A stretch of 64,000 bases of DNA, from the NCBI RefSeq assembly GCF_002796985.1, contig NZ_PEKX01000006.1:62001-126000 (forward strand). The letters run 5' to 3'. The stretch's first letter is position 1; every line of letters starts with the position of its first letter. This document shows, piece after piece, positions 35,499-44,240 of this stretch. The notes under the pieces are model-generated. The model worked only from the letters and a program-made list of their open reading frames with translations. It was not told the DNA's origin and searched no databases. The translations under genes and the position numbers were made by a program. The DNA is from Pseudomonas sp. (lineage in GTDB: Bacteria; Pseudomonadota; Gammaproteobacteria; Pseudomonadales; Pseudomonadaceae).

Positions 35499-36083
35499 TC
35501 AGGCCATCGTGCCGTCGGGCTTCTGGTAGATCGAGCGGCGGGGCTGGGCAAAGACCCGCCGCAGCATGGGTTCGAAGAACGCCAGGGGCAGCACTTCGCC
35601 GTCCGGATCGAAGGCGGCGGCGTCGTAGCGCGCGCAGAATTCGATGGTCTGCTCGAACTGCGGGTGGTCCTTGAACTGCTCGCGCAGGTGCCGGTCCAGA
35701 CCCAGGTGGTGGAAGAAGTAGTAGCCCTGGAAGATCGCGTGCTTCTCGATCATCCACAGGTTCGCCTCGCTGACGAACGGCTTGAGGATGGCCGCGGCGA
35801 TGTCGGCGTGGTTGAACGAGCCGAGGGTGTCGCCGATATCGTGGAGCAGGGCGCAGACCACGTACTCCTCGTCGCGGCCGTCACGGTGGGCCAGGGTGGC
35901 GGTCTGTAGCGAGTGGGTCAGGCGATCCACCGGGAAGCCGCCGAAGTCGCCGTCGAGCAGGCGCAGGTGGGTCAGGATGCGGTCGGGCAGGAGGGCGGCG
36001 TACTGGCCGAAGTCCTTGGCGATGATCGCCCAGTCCTCGGCGCTGCCGTCTTCCATGTGGGTGAAGTGGGCGCGTGCGTTCAT
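35499..36083 (-). CDS. HD-domain protein, possible mixed-valent diiron oxygenase
   Basis: The 194-aa protein has a spread HD set: His57 (RLTHSLQTA), His81-Asp82 (ALLHDIGD), His92 (FNHADIA) and His115 (IEKHAIFQ). The LQTA...LLHDIGD arrangement recalls small HD proteins of the MIOX/PhnZ/TmpB oxygenase group as well as HD hydrolases. It lacks nucleotide-specific motifs. ATG 36083 is followed downstream by a cyaB terminator-free gap; it is on the same strand as cyaB and the LuxR gene. Function open. Confidence 0.7.
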   Translation of the reverse strand: MNARAHFTHMEDGSAEDWAIIAKDFGQYAALLPDRILTHLRLLDGDFGGFPVDRLTHSLQTATLAHRDGRDEEYVVCALLHDIGDTLGSFNHADIAAAILKPFVSEANLWMIEKHAIFQGYYFFHHLGLDRHLREQFKDHPQFEQTIEFCARYDAAAFDPDGEVLPLAFFEPMLRRVFAQPRRSIYQKPDGTMA

Positions 36084-36242
36084 CAGGCTGTCCTCTTGTG
36101 ATTGTTGGAGGGGGACGGCTCCAGTCTAGAAGCCTGTCGCAGCGGCGGTAGTGTCCGTGCAGCGCCAGCGGGGTGTCCCGGTGGGCGCGAATGGCGTGGC
36201 ATCAGCCGCGCGGATGGCGGCCGCTCTGGCCAGAAGAAACGC

Positions 36243-37046
36243 TCAAGGGTTCTGCGGGTCGTGGCCCAGCGACTGCAGGAACAGCGAGAACAGCTCCGGC
36301 TGCGAGGAGATGTCGAGCTTGTTGTACAGGTGGCGGCGGTGGACCTTGACGGTCTCCGGGGATATCGCCAGGCGCTCGGCCATGGCCTTGGAGGAGTAAC
36401 CCCGCAGGATCAGCCGGGCGATCTCCAGCTCGCGCTCGGAAAGCACACCCGCGCCGAAGTGGCTCAGGGCATCGCGTACCTGCACCGCCACGCCGTCATT
36501 GGCACCCGGCAGCAGGCGTTGGCGGCGCTGCTGCCAGTGCTGCTGCATCAGTGCCAGCACCCAGGGGCAAAGCATCGCCAGCAGGCCGGTTTGCTCGCCG
36601 TCGAACAACCTGCGCATGCCCAGCGACAGCGACAGAGCGCCTTCGCCGGGCAGTTGGAGGATGAACTGCACCTCGTCCTCCAGCACGTTGTCGTGGAAGT
36701 AGCTGAGGAAGTACTCGCTCTGGCGGAACTGGTCCGGGGAAATTTCTTCCAGCCGGTACAGCCCGCTGGGCACGCCCTCGCGGCAGGCCTGGTAGAACGG
36801 GTCGAGTTGGAACAGGCCGTCGAGGTAGATGGCCATGGCCGCGGGCCCGGCGGTGGGCTCGGCGTCGTATTCCTCCAGCGCCACCGGCGTACCGCTGGCC
36901 GGGTAGAACATCGCCAGGGCGTTATCGAACGGCAGCCACTGGTGCAGTAGCAGGACCAGTTGTTTCCAGAAACGCGGCTGGCCGATCTGCTCGATGGCGC
37001 GGCCGAGGTTGGCGTGCATGCCGACCTCGCGGAACAGGGTGTGCAT
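36243..37046 (-). CDS. LuxR-family regulator (solo)
   Basis: The product of about 267 aa has an N-terminal region without a clear autoinducer-binding domain and a C-terminal LuxR helix-turn-helix: LSERELEIARLILRGYSSKA, MAERLAISPETVKVHRRHLY. ATG 37046 or 37019 (the latter with GAGGT close upstream) may be the start. It is divergent from the permease-bapF operon and so its probable regulator, as I recall for the PA1484-PA1486 cluster. Confidence 0.82.
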   Translation of the reverse strand: MHTLFREVGMHANLGRAIEQIGQPRFWKQLVLLLHQWLPFDNALAMFYPASGTPVALEEYDAEPTAGPAAMAIYLDGLFQLDPFYQACREGVPSGLYRLEEISPDQFRQSEYFLSYFHDNVLEDEVQFILQLPGEGALSLSLGMRRLFDGEQTGLLAMLCPWVLALMQQHWQQRRQRLLPGANDGVAVQVRDALSHFGAGVLSERELEIARLILRGYSSKAMAERLAISPETVKVHRRHLYNKLDISSQPELFSLFLQSLGHDPQNP

Positions 37047-37257
37047 CGGCGGGTTTTCTCCAGTGCAGAGAGGGGGACTGGGCCCACGGTTTCCTCCTTT
37101 TACCCGCCCGCCGTCAAGGGGGCGTAACCCCAAATGGTGATTGGCCGCTGCGCGTACCCCGCACAGACTCAGCGCCACCTGACGCCCCGAGCAAGAGGGC
37201 GCAACAAGGTTTTCGTTCCTGCCTCAGCCACCAATAACAACACGAGGAAACAACGAT

Positions 37258-38622
37258 ATGAGCGCTTCCCCTGCGCCAGCGAGCGCGCTCAAGCCCAGCC
37301 TGGGCGTGCTCGACGTAGTCGCCATCACCGTCTCGGCGGTCACCCCCGCCAGCTCCGTTTTCGTCATCGCTCCCTTCGCCATCCAGCAGGCCGGCAGCGG
37401 CGCCTTCCTGGCCTTCGTCTTCGCCGGGTTCCTGGCCCTGATGTTCGCCTGGTGCTACGCCGAACTCGGCCGCGCCCACAGCTCCGCCGGCGGCGAGTAC
37501 GTCTACGCCAAGCGCGTGTTCGGTGGTCTCGCTGGCTACGCCACCTTCCTTACCGTGCTGGTCTCGTTGCTGTTCATCCCGCCGGTACTGGCGACGGGCG
37601 CGGCGACCTACCTCAACAACGCCCTGGGAACGAACTTCGACACCCAGACCGTCGCCCTGGTAATAGTCGCCGCCAGCTACGTGCTGGGCATCCTCAACAT
37701 CCGCGTGAATGCCTGGATCACCGGCGTGTTCCTGCTCTGCGAAGTGGCGGCACTGCTGGTGATCGTGGTGCTCGGTTTCGGCCACGTCAGCCAGCCAATG
37801 AGCGTGCTGGTGCAGCCACAGCATATCGACGGCGGGATACTGGCCGCTGCGCCCTGGGCGCTGGTGATCGGCGCCGTGGGCACCGCGCTGTTCTCCTACA
37901 ACGGTTTCGGCGGCGCGGTGCTGCTAGCCGAGGACATGAAGTGCGGCGGGCGCAGCGTGCACCGCGCAGTGATCTGGTCGCTGGTGCTGGTGGTGGTGAT
38001 CGAGATCGTCCCGCTGACCGCGCTGCTGCTGGGCGCGCCCTCGCTGAAAGACATGATCGCCAGCCCCGACCCGGTCGGCTACCTGCTCACCGCCCATGGC
38101 AACGAAACGCTGTCGCGGCTGGTCAGCGCCGGCATCTTCCTCTCGGTGTTCAACGCCATCGTCGCCATCGTCATCCAGGTCGGCCGGGTGATCTTCAGCA
38201 GCGGCCGCGACGAGCTGTGGACGCCGCTGATGAACCGCGCTTTCACCCGCATCCATCCGCGCTGGGAGTCGCCCTGGATCGCCACGCTGTTCCTCGGCGT
38301 GCCCTCGGCCGCGCTGAGCTTCAGCTCGAACCTGGAGGAGCTGACCTCCTTCACCGTCCTGCTGCTGGTGATGGTCTACCTGGTGGTAGCGCTTTGCGCG
38401 CTGTTCAGCCGCGTGCTGCGCCGCGACCGCGAGCATCCGTACCGCATGCCGCTGTGGCCGCTGCCGGCGATGCTGGCGGTGGTCGGTGCCGGCTACCTGC
38501 TGCTCAACCTGTTGCTCGACGCTTCCTCGCGGGACGTCATGATCATTGCCGGGATACTGGCCGTGTCGGTGATTCTCTACAGCACCTACGGCAAGCTCAG
38601 CCCGGCCTTCCAGAAGCTCTGA
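37258..38622 (+). CDS. APC-family amino-acid permease
   Basis: The 454-aa inner-membrane protein has about 12 hydrophobic segments. The consensus start LGVLDVVAITVSAVTPASSV and FAWCYAELGRAHSSAGGEYVYAKRVFGG are diagnostic of the APC superfamily. Its partner gene encodes a beta-peptidyl aminopeptidase, so import of amino acids or unusual beta-amino peptides is the likely role. The ribosome site lies in an A/C-rich leader (AATAACAACACGAGGAAACA), a possible Hfq/Crc target. Confidence 0.9.
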   Translation: MSASPAPASALKPSLGVLDVVAITVSAVTPASSVFVIAPFAIQQAGSGAFLAFVFAGFLALMFAWCYAELGRAHSSAGGEYVYAKRVFGGLAGYATFLTVLVSLLFIPPVLATGAATYLNNALGTNFDTQTVALVIVAASYVLGILNIRVNAWITGVFLLCEVAALLVIVVLGFGHVSQPMSVLVQPQHIDGGILAAAPWALVIGAVGTALFSYNGFGGAVLLAEDMKCGGRSVHRAVIWSLVLVVVIEIVPLTALLLGAPSLKDMIASPDPVGYLLTAHGNETLSRLVSAGIFLSVFNAIVAIVIQVGRVIFSSGRDELWTPLMNRAFTRIHPRWESPWIATLFLGVPSAALSFSSNLEELTSFTVLLLVMVYLVVALCALFSRVLRRDREHPYRMPLWPLPAMLAVVGAGYLLLNLLLDASSRDVMIIAGILAVSVILYSTYGKLSPAFQKL

Positions 38623-38641
38623 ACCTTTCCAAGGAGACAGC

Positions 38642-39739
38642 ATGCGCGCTCGTCAACTCGGCATCACCCTCGGCCTGGGCACGCCCGGCGAGTTCAACGC
38701 CATCACCGATGTGCCCGGCATCCGCGTCGGCCACAGCACCCTGATCGGCGAGCGTGACGGCAAGGCCGTGCGCACCGGGGTCACGGTAGTGCAACCACGC
38801 GACGGCGCGGCGCGCCAGCAACCCTGCTTCGCCGGCTGCCACGTACTCAATGGCAACGGTGACGCCACCGGCCTTGAGTGGATTCGCGAGGCGGGGCTGC
38901 TGACCACGCCCATCGCCATCACCAATACGCACAGCGTGGGCGCGGTGCGCGATGCGTTGATCGCCGCCGAGCACGCCGAGCTGGCGGACCCGTCCGTCTA
39001 CTGGTGCATGCCGGTGGTGATGGAGACCTACGACGGCCTACTCAACGACATCTGGGGCCAGCACGTTGGTGCCGAGCAGGTGCGCGAGGCGCTGGCGGCG
39101 GCTGAACCCGGCCCGGTGCGGGAAGGCCCGGTGGGTGGCGGCACGGGGATGATCTGCCACGAGTTCAAGGGCGGCATCGGCACCTCCTCGCGCAAGTTGC
39201 CGGCGGAGCAGGGCGGCTGGACGGTGGGCGCGCTGGTGCAGGCCAACCATGGTCAGCGCCGCGAATTGCGGGTGGATGGTTACCCGGTCGGCCGCCACCT
39301 GGGCGACCTGCCTTCGCCCTTCGCCGAGCAAGGTACGCCGGGCATGGGCTCCATCGTGGTGATCCTCGCCACCGACGCGCCGCTGCTGCCGCACCAGTGC
39401 CAGCGCCTGGCGCAGCGCGCTTCATTGGGGATCGCCCGTACCGGCGGTGGCACCGACGATTCCAGCGGCGACATCTTCCTCGCCTTCGCCACCGGTAATC
39501 GCGACCTGCCGCTGGCGGACTACGGGCGCAAGGACCTGCCGTTCACCACGGCCCTGGAGATGGTCAACAACGACCACATCTCGCCGCTGTTCGCGGCGGC
39601 AGCCGAGGCCGTGGAGGAAGCCATCGTCAACGCGCTGCTGGCCGGCAAGGACATGCGCACCGATGACGGCGTGCTGGTGCCGGCGCTGAGCGGGGAACGG
39701 TTGCTGGCGGCCCTGCGCGAAGTCGGTTGGAAGAGATGA
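38642..39739 (+). CDS. bapF: Beta-peptidyl aminopeptidase BapF (DmpA/P1 family)
   Basis: The 365-aa protein belongs to the self-processing Ntn-like DmpA/BapA family. The autocleavage site and nucleophile Ser lie in FKGGIGTSSRK; other hallmarks are ITDVPGIRVGHSTLI, NTHSVGAVRDA and GTGMICHEF. PAO1 BapF hydrolyses beta-peptides, and the permease-bapF pair is conserved. The chain is cut into alpha and beta parts at the Gly-Thr-Ser-Ser site (family knowledge; the exact bond is inferred). Confidence 0.92.
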   Translation: MRARQLGITLGLGTPGEFNAITDVPGIRVGHSTLIGERDGKAVRTGVTVVQPRDGAARQQPCFAGCHVLNGNGDATGLEWIREAGLLTTPIAITNTHSVGAVRDALIAAEHAELADPSVYWCMPVVMETYDGLLNDIWGQHVGAEQVREALAAAEPGPVREGPVGGGTGMICHEFKGGIGTSSRKLPAEQGGWTVGALVQANHGQRRELRVDGYPVGRHLGDLPSPFAEQGTPGMGSIVVILATDAPLLPHQCQRLAQRASLGIARTGGGTDDSSGDIFLAFATGNRDLPLADYGRKDLPFTTALEMVNNDHISPLFAAAAEAVEEAIVNALLAGKDMRTDDGVLVPALSGERLLAALREVGWKR

Positions 39740-39751
39740 CGTGACGCATTT

Positions 39752-39837
39752 GTAGGATGGAGCGAAGCGATACCCATTGATTGGCCCTGTGCCGATGCAG
39801 CATGGGTATCGCTGCGCTGCGCTCCACCCATCCTGCG
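39752..39837. repeat. Family-2 hairpin repeat, complete copy
   Basis: It has the same arms as at 22197-22277 with an insertion in the right arm (CGCTGCGCTGCGCTCC). Confidence 0.8.
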
Positions 39838-39849
39838 AACAGCAATAAA

Positions 39850-39880
39850 AAAGCCGGAGCTGCTGGGCAGCTCCGGCTTT
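39850..39880. terminator. Bidirectional terminator between bapF and cysP
   Basis: A 14-bp perfect stem (39850-39863 with 39867-39880) has A-rich and T-rich flanks on opposite sides, suiting the two convergent genes. Confidence 0.82.
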
Positions 39881-39900
39881 TGCCTTTCCCGTACCGCCGA

Positions 39901-40899
39901 TCAGTTCGGGGTGTAGATCTGGTCGAACACGCCACCGTCGGCGAAGTGGGTCTTCTGCACGGTGCGCCAGTCGCCGAAGGTCTTCACCACGGAGAAGAAG
40001 TCCACCTTCGGGAAGCGGTCGGAGAACTTGGCCAGCACTTCCGGATTGCGCGGGCGCAGGTAGTTGTTCGCGGCGATGGTCTGGCCTTCGTCGGACCACA
40101 GGTACTTCAGGTAGGCCTCGGCCTCGGCGCGGGTGCCTTTCTTGTCGACCACCTTGTCGACAACGGCCACCGGCGGCTCGGCTTCGGCGGAGACGGTCGG
40201 GTAGACCACTTCGAAACCGCCACGGCCGAACTCGCGAGCGATCATTTCGGCTTCGTTTTCGAAGGTCACCAGCACGTCGCCGATCTGGTTCTGCATGAAG
40301 GTGGTGGTCGCCGCGCGGCCGCCGGTATCCAGCACAGGGACGTTCTTGAACAGTTGGGCGACGAATGCCTTGGCCTTGGCTTCATCGGCACCGTGCTTCT
40401 GCGCGTAGCCCCAGGCAGAGAGGTAGGTGTAGCGGCCGTTGCCCGAGGTCTTCGGGTTCGGCACCACGACCTGCACGCCCGGTTTCACCAGGTCGTCCCA
40501 GTCCTTCAGGCCCTTGGGGTTGCCCTTGCGCACGATGAACACGGTGGCGGAGGTAAAGGGCGCGCTGTCGTTGGGCAGGCGGGTGGCCCAGTCCTTGGGC
40601 ACCAGGCCGCCGTGGTCGGCCAGGGCGTCGATGTCGGTGGCCTGGTTCATGGTGATGACGTCGGCCGGCAGGCCGTCGATCACTGCGCGGGCCTGTTTGC
40701 TGGAACCGCCGTGGGACATCTGGATGGTGATCTTCTCGCCTTTCTCGGCCTGCCAGTGCTTCTGGAAGGCGGCGTTGTAATCCTTGTAGAAGTCGCGCAT
40801 CACGTCGTAGGAGACGTTGAGCAGGGGCTGGGCGGCCTGGGCGGCGGAAGCCAGGGCGAGGCCGGCGGCCAGCAGCGAGGCGCTGAACAGACGTTTCAC
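39901..40899 (-). CDS. cysP: Sulfate ABC transporter periplasmic binding protein
   Basis: The 332-aa Sbp/CysP-type protein has a signal peptide (LLAAGLALASAAQA) and mature motifs LLNVSYDVMRDFYKDYN, SHGGSSKQARAVIDGL and SATVFIVRKGNPKGLKDWDD. No permease or ATPase genes are adjacent, as in PAO1, where the sulfate-uptake parts are scattered. The name follows the PAO1 usage as I recall it; sequence alone does not separate Sbp from CysP. Confidence 0.88.
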   Translation of the reverse strand: MKRLFSASLLAAGLALASAAQAAQPLLNVSYDVMRDFYKDYNAAFQKHWQAEKGEKITIQMSHGGSSKQARAVIDGLPADVITMNQATDIDALADHGGLVPKDWATRLPNDSAPFTSATVFIVRKGNPKGLKDWDDLVKPGVQVVVPNPKTSGNGRYTYLSAWGYAQKHGADEAKAKAFVAQLFKNVPVLDTGGRAATTTFMQNQIGDVLVTFENEAEMIAREFGRGGFEVVYPTVSAEAEPPVAVVDKVVDKKGTRAEAEAYLKYLWSDEGQTIAANNYLRPRNPEVLAKFSDRFPKVDFFSVVKTFGDWRTVQKTHFADGGVFDQIYTPN

Positions 40900-40981
40900 G
40901 AGCAGTTCCTTTTGGCAGTGTTGTTGGGTGTCGATTATGCCGGCAGGTTATATGGCACTTAAATACTTAAAGGCTATTTGC

Positions 40982-41821
40982 TTATTCGCTGGGCCGCGGA
41001 AAAAGTGCGTTGCCGCAACGCGAGCAGAATGCGGCTTCCGGCTCATGGCTGGTCTTGGCGCACGCCGGGCAGGGCTTGTCCAGTTGCCCCGGCGCGCGCT
41101 CCTGGCGCATGGCGTTGTGCAGTTCGGCACTGAAGATGCCGGTGGGCACGGCGATGATCGAGTAGCCGGTGAGCATGACCAGGCTGGCGATGGCCTGGCC
41201 CAGCGGGGTTTTCGGGGTGATGTCGCCGAAGCCCACGGTGGTCAGCGTGACGATGGCCCAATAGATGCCGCGCGGGATGCTGGTGAAGCCGTGCTCGGGG
41301 CCTTCGACTACGTACATCAGCGAGCCGAACACCGTCACCAGGCTCATCACCGAGACGAAGAACACCGTGATCTTCTGTCGGCTGCCGCGTAGCGCGGTGA
41401 GCAGGAAGTCGGCCTGGCGCAGGTACTGGCGCAGCTTGAGGATGCGGAAGATGCGCAGCACGCGGACCACCCGCACGGCCAGCAGGTACTGCGCGTTCGG
41501 GTAGAAGATGGCAACCACGCCGGGCACCACGGCCAGCAGGTCGATCAGCCCGTAGAAGCTCAGCGCGTAGCGCAGCGGCTTGGGGGAGCAGTACAGGCGC
41601 AGCAGGTATTCGATGAGGAACAGGCCGTTGATCACCCATTCGATGTCGCTGAGCAGGCTGCCGTAGGCAAGGCTGATGTCGTCGACGCTATCAAGGATCA
41701 CCACCAGCAGGCTGGTGAGGATGACGATCAGCAATACGCTGTCGAAACGCCGGCCGGCGACGGTGTCGGATTGGAAGATGATGACGTAGAGGCGCTGGCG
41801 CCAGCGGGGGGAATCGGCCAT
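40982..41821 (-). CDS. Voltage-gated-type potassium channel with zinc-ribbon tail
   Basis: The 279-aa protein has six membrane helices including an Arg-rich S4 (LAVRVVRVLRIFRILKLRQY) and the selectivity filter TTVGFGD. The C-terminal soluble part ends in a predicted zinc ribbon: CPAC...CSRCG. Start ATG 41821 is preferred; GTG 41851 is in frame. The channel body is like KvAP-type bacterial channels. It may set membrane potential or respond to metal or redox through the ribbon; the latter is speculation. Confidence 0.87.
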   Translation of the reverse strand: MADSPRWRQRLYVIIFQSDTVAGRRFDSVLLIVILTSLLVVILDSVDDISLAYGSLLSDIEWVINGLFLIEYLLRLYCSPKPLRYALSFYGLIDLLAVVPGVVAIFYPNAQYLLAVRVVRVLRIFRILKLRQYLRQADFLLTALRGSRQKITVFFVSVMSLVTVFGSLMYVVEGPEHGFTSIPRGIYWAIVTLTTVGFGDITPKTPLGQAIASLVMLTGYSIIAVPTGIFSAELHNAMRQERAPGQLDKPCPACAKTSHEPEAAFCSRCGNALFPRPSE

Positions 41822-41911
41822 GGGGGAATCCACGTCAGGGGATTCAGACACCTTAGCCGAGATGCGCGGGGGCAGCCGTAGCCGCCCCCGCGCGCGTTTG
41901 AGAATGTCAGG

Positions 41912-43156
41912 TCAGGCGCGCTCGCCGGCCGGCGGCTCGTCCACGTCGCCCTCGGCCAGGCAGGCCGCGGCGGTGAACAGCACGTCGGTGGAGGAGTTCA
42001 GCGCGGTTTCGGCGGAATCCTGGAGGATGCCGATGATGAAGCCGACCGCCACCACCTGCATCGCCACTTCGCTGGAAATACCGAACAGGCCGCAGGCCAG
42101 CGGGATCAGCAGCAGCGAGCCGCCAGCCACGCCGGATGCGCCGCAGGCGCAGACCGAGGCGACCACGCTGAGCAGGATGGCGGTGGGCAGGTCCACGTCG
42201 ATGCCGAGGGTGTGCACCGCCGCGAGGGTCAGCACGCTGATGGTGATCGCCGCGCCGGCCATGTTGATGGTGGCGCCCAGCGGGATCGACACCGAGTAGG
42301 TGTCCTCGTGCAGGCCCAGGCGTTCGCACAGTTGCAGGTTGACCGGGATGTTGGCCGCCGAGCTGCGGGTGAAGAAGGCGGTGATGCCGCTCTCGCGCAG
42401 GCACGTCAGCACCAGCGGGTAAGGGTTGCGACGGAGCTTGGTGAAGACGATCAGCGGGTTGACCACCAGCGCAACGAACAGCATGCAGCCCAGCAGCACG
42501 GCCAGCAGGTGCAGGTAGCCGAGCAGTGCGTCGAAACCGGATTCGGCAATGGTGCCGGCCACCAGGCCGAAGATGCCCAGCGGGGCGAAGGCGATCACCA
42601 CACGGACGATCAGGGTCACGCCACTGGCCATGTCATCGAGCAGGTCGCGGGTGCTCTGGCGAGCGTGGCGCAGGGCGATGCCCAGCCCGATGGCCCAGGC
42701 CAGGATGGCGATGAAGTCCGCCTCCAGCAGTGCCTTCACCGGGTTGGTGGTGACGCTGAACAGCAGCGAGCGCATGACTTCGCCGATGCCGCCGGGTGGC
42801 GACAGTTCACTGGCCGGCGCGTGCAGCACCAGGGTGGACGGAAAGGTGAAACTGGCGATCACCGCGACCACGGCTGCCGCGAAGGTGCCGATCAGGTACA
42901 GCAGCAGGATTGGCCGGATATGGGTGCGCTGGCCCTGCTTGTGGTTGGCGATGGAAGCCATCACCAACACCAGTACGAGCACTGGTGCCACGGCCTTCAG
43001 GGCGGAGATGAACAGCTTGCCGAGCAAGCCGACGGCTACGGCGCCTTGCGGCCAGAGCACGGCGAGGGCAATGCCGCAGAGCATGCCGATGAAGATCCGC
43101 AGGACCAGGCTGGTGCGCTTGAGCCGCTGCAGGAGGGTGGGAGCTGGAAGCGTCAT
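41912..43156 (-). CDS. sstT: Serine/threonine:Na+ symporter SstT
   Basis: The 414-aa DAACS-family transporter resembles E. coli SstT over the full length: GVAGGSLLLIPLACGLFGIS, TRSSAANIPVNLQLCERLGL and SVSIPLGATINMAGAAITI are the signature blocks. ATG 43156 is the family start; the longer in-frame extension is unsupported. Minus strand like its neighbours, but gaps of more than 90 bp suggest separate control. Confidence 0.93.
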   Translation of the reverse strand: MTLPAPTLLQRLKRTSLVLRIFIGMLCGIALAVLWPQGAVAVGLLGKLFISALKAVAPVLVLVLVMASIANHKQGQRTHIRPILLLYLIGTFAAAVVAVIASFTFPSTLVLHAPASELSPPGGIGEVMRSLLFSVTTNPVKALLEADFIAILAWAIGLGIALRHARQSTRDLLDDMASGVTLIVRVVIAFAPLGIFGLVAGTIAESGFDALLGYLHLLAVLLGCMLFVALVVNPLIVFTKLRRNPYPLVLTCLRESGITAFFTRSSAANIPVNLQLCERLGLHEDTYSVSIPLGATINMAGAAITISVLTLAAVHTLGIDVDLPTAILLSVVASVCACGASGVAGGSLLLIPLACGLFGISSEVAMQVVAVGFIIGILQDSAETALNSSTDVLFTAAACLAEGDVDEPPAGERA

Positions 43157-43353
43157 GGCATCTTTCGCTGCTGGAAGTGGGATCGCACAGGGTGCGAAAG
43201 GTCGCGGATTATGCCGTCTGATGCCGGGAAATGCGCGGTTACCCGTCGATTGAACGGTCCACTTGCGTTTCGGCAGGTGTCGGGTTGCAGTCTGAGTGTG
43301 CGAGCTTGGGCCGGCATTGATCCATGCCGGTCGCCTTGGCAATAGGCTGGCTC

Positions 43354-44208
43354 TCAGCCGAGTTCGACGAAGGCTTCCGGGTCCAGGTCGATGGCGGCGA
43401 CCCGCTGCACGGCGCCGCGCATGGTGACCTGGAAGTCATCCTCGACGCGGATTTTCAGGCGACCGCCGGCCAGTTGCAGGTCGATGTGCTCGTCGCACAG
43501 GCCGAGTCGGCGCGCCACCGAGGCTGCTGCGCAACTGCTGGTCCCCGAGGAGAGCGTGTAGCCCGCGCCGCGCTCCCAGATTTCCACACGCAGGGCGTTG
43601 CGGGACAGCCACTGGACGAACTGCACATTGGTGCGCCGGGGGAACAGTGGGTGGTTTTCCAGCAGCGGGCCGAGGCGGCAGGCCAGCTCGCGGCTGGTCT
43701 GCTCGACGAACACCACGCAGTGCGGGTTGCCCATGGAGACGGCGTTGATCTTCAGCGCCACGCCGTCGACTTCCAGTGGTCCATTGATTTCCAGGGGATA
43801 GTCCAGCGCCTCGGGGGCGTCGATCAGCACCGGAATCTTCGCGCAGGAAAACTCGGCCCGGCCCATGGACACCTCCACGGTGCGGCCCTCATCGAACACC
43901 TGGCTGGTGACGGTGCCGCCGGCGGTGACGATGGCGAACGGCTGGTCGGCGACCAGCCCGCCGTCCCACAGGTAGCGGGAGAAGATGCGCAGGCCGTTGC
44001 CGCTCTTCTCCGCTTCGGAGCCGTCGGGGTTGAGGATGCGCAGGCCGAAGGCGTTGTCCGTGTGATTCGCCACCAGGATGCCATCGGAGCCGATGCCGTG
44101 GTGGCGGTCGCAGACGCGGCCGATCTGTGCCGCGCTCAGGGTGAATGGCGCGGTGCCGGCGTAGACCAGATAGTCGTTACCCAGGGCCTGGTATTTCACG
44201 AAGTTCAT
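43354..44208 (-). CDS. DapF-fold protein lacking both catalytic cysteines
   Basis: The 284-aa protein shares the DapF fold and motif positions, but both active-site Cys are Ser. The first motif, normally C-G-N-G, reads EKSGNGLRI (Ser69); the second, normally A-C-G-T-G, reads LSSGTSSCA (Ser221). The neighbouring ERGAG block with Glu212 is kept. Genuine DapF needs both Cys for two-base epimerisation, so this is unlikely to be the DAP epimerase for lysine synthesis. It lies 32 bp downstream of the urea transporter gene on the same strand. A different isomerase or substrate is inferred. Confidence 0.8.
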   Translation of the reverse strand: MNFVKYQALGNDYLVYAGTAPFTLSAAQIGRVCDRHHGIGSDGILVANHTDNAFGLRILNPDGSEAEKSGNGLRIFSRYLWDGGLVADQPFAIVTAGGTVTSQVFDEGRTVEVSMGRAEFSCAKIPVLIDAPEALDYPLEINGPLEVDGVALKINAVSMGNPHCVVFVEQTSRELACRLGPLLENHPLFPRRTNVQFVQWLSRNALRVEIWERGAGYTLSSGTSSCAAASVARRLGLCDEHIDLQLAGGRLKIRVEDDFQVTMRGAVQRVAAIDLDPEAFVELG

Positions 44209-44240
44209 CGCCGCGATCCGTCGCCGAAAGATGAATCCGA

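Noticed and set aside
43354..44208. Annotating this gene as dapF for lysine biosynthesis
   Set aside because: Both essential catalytic Cys are Ser and the setting is a urea transporter, not lysA-dapF.
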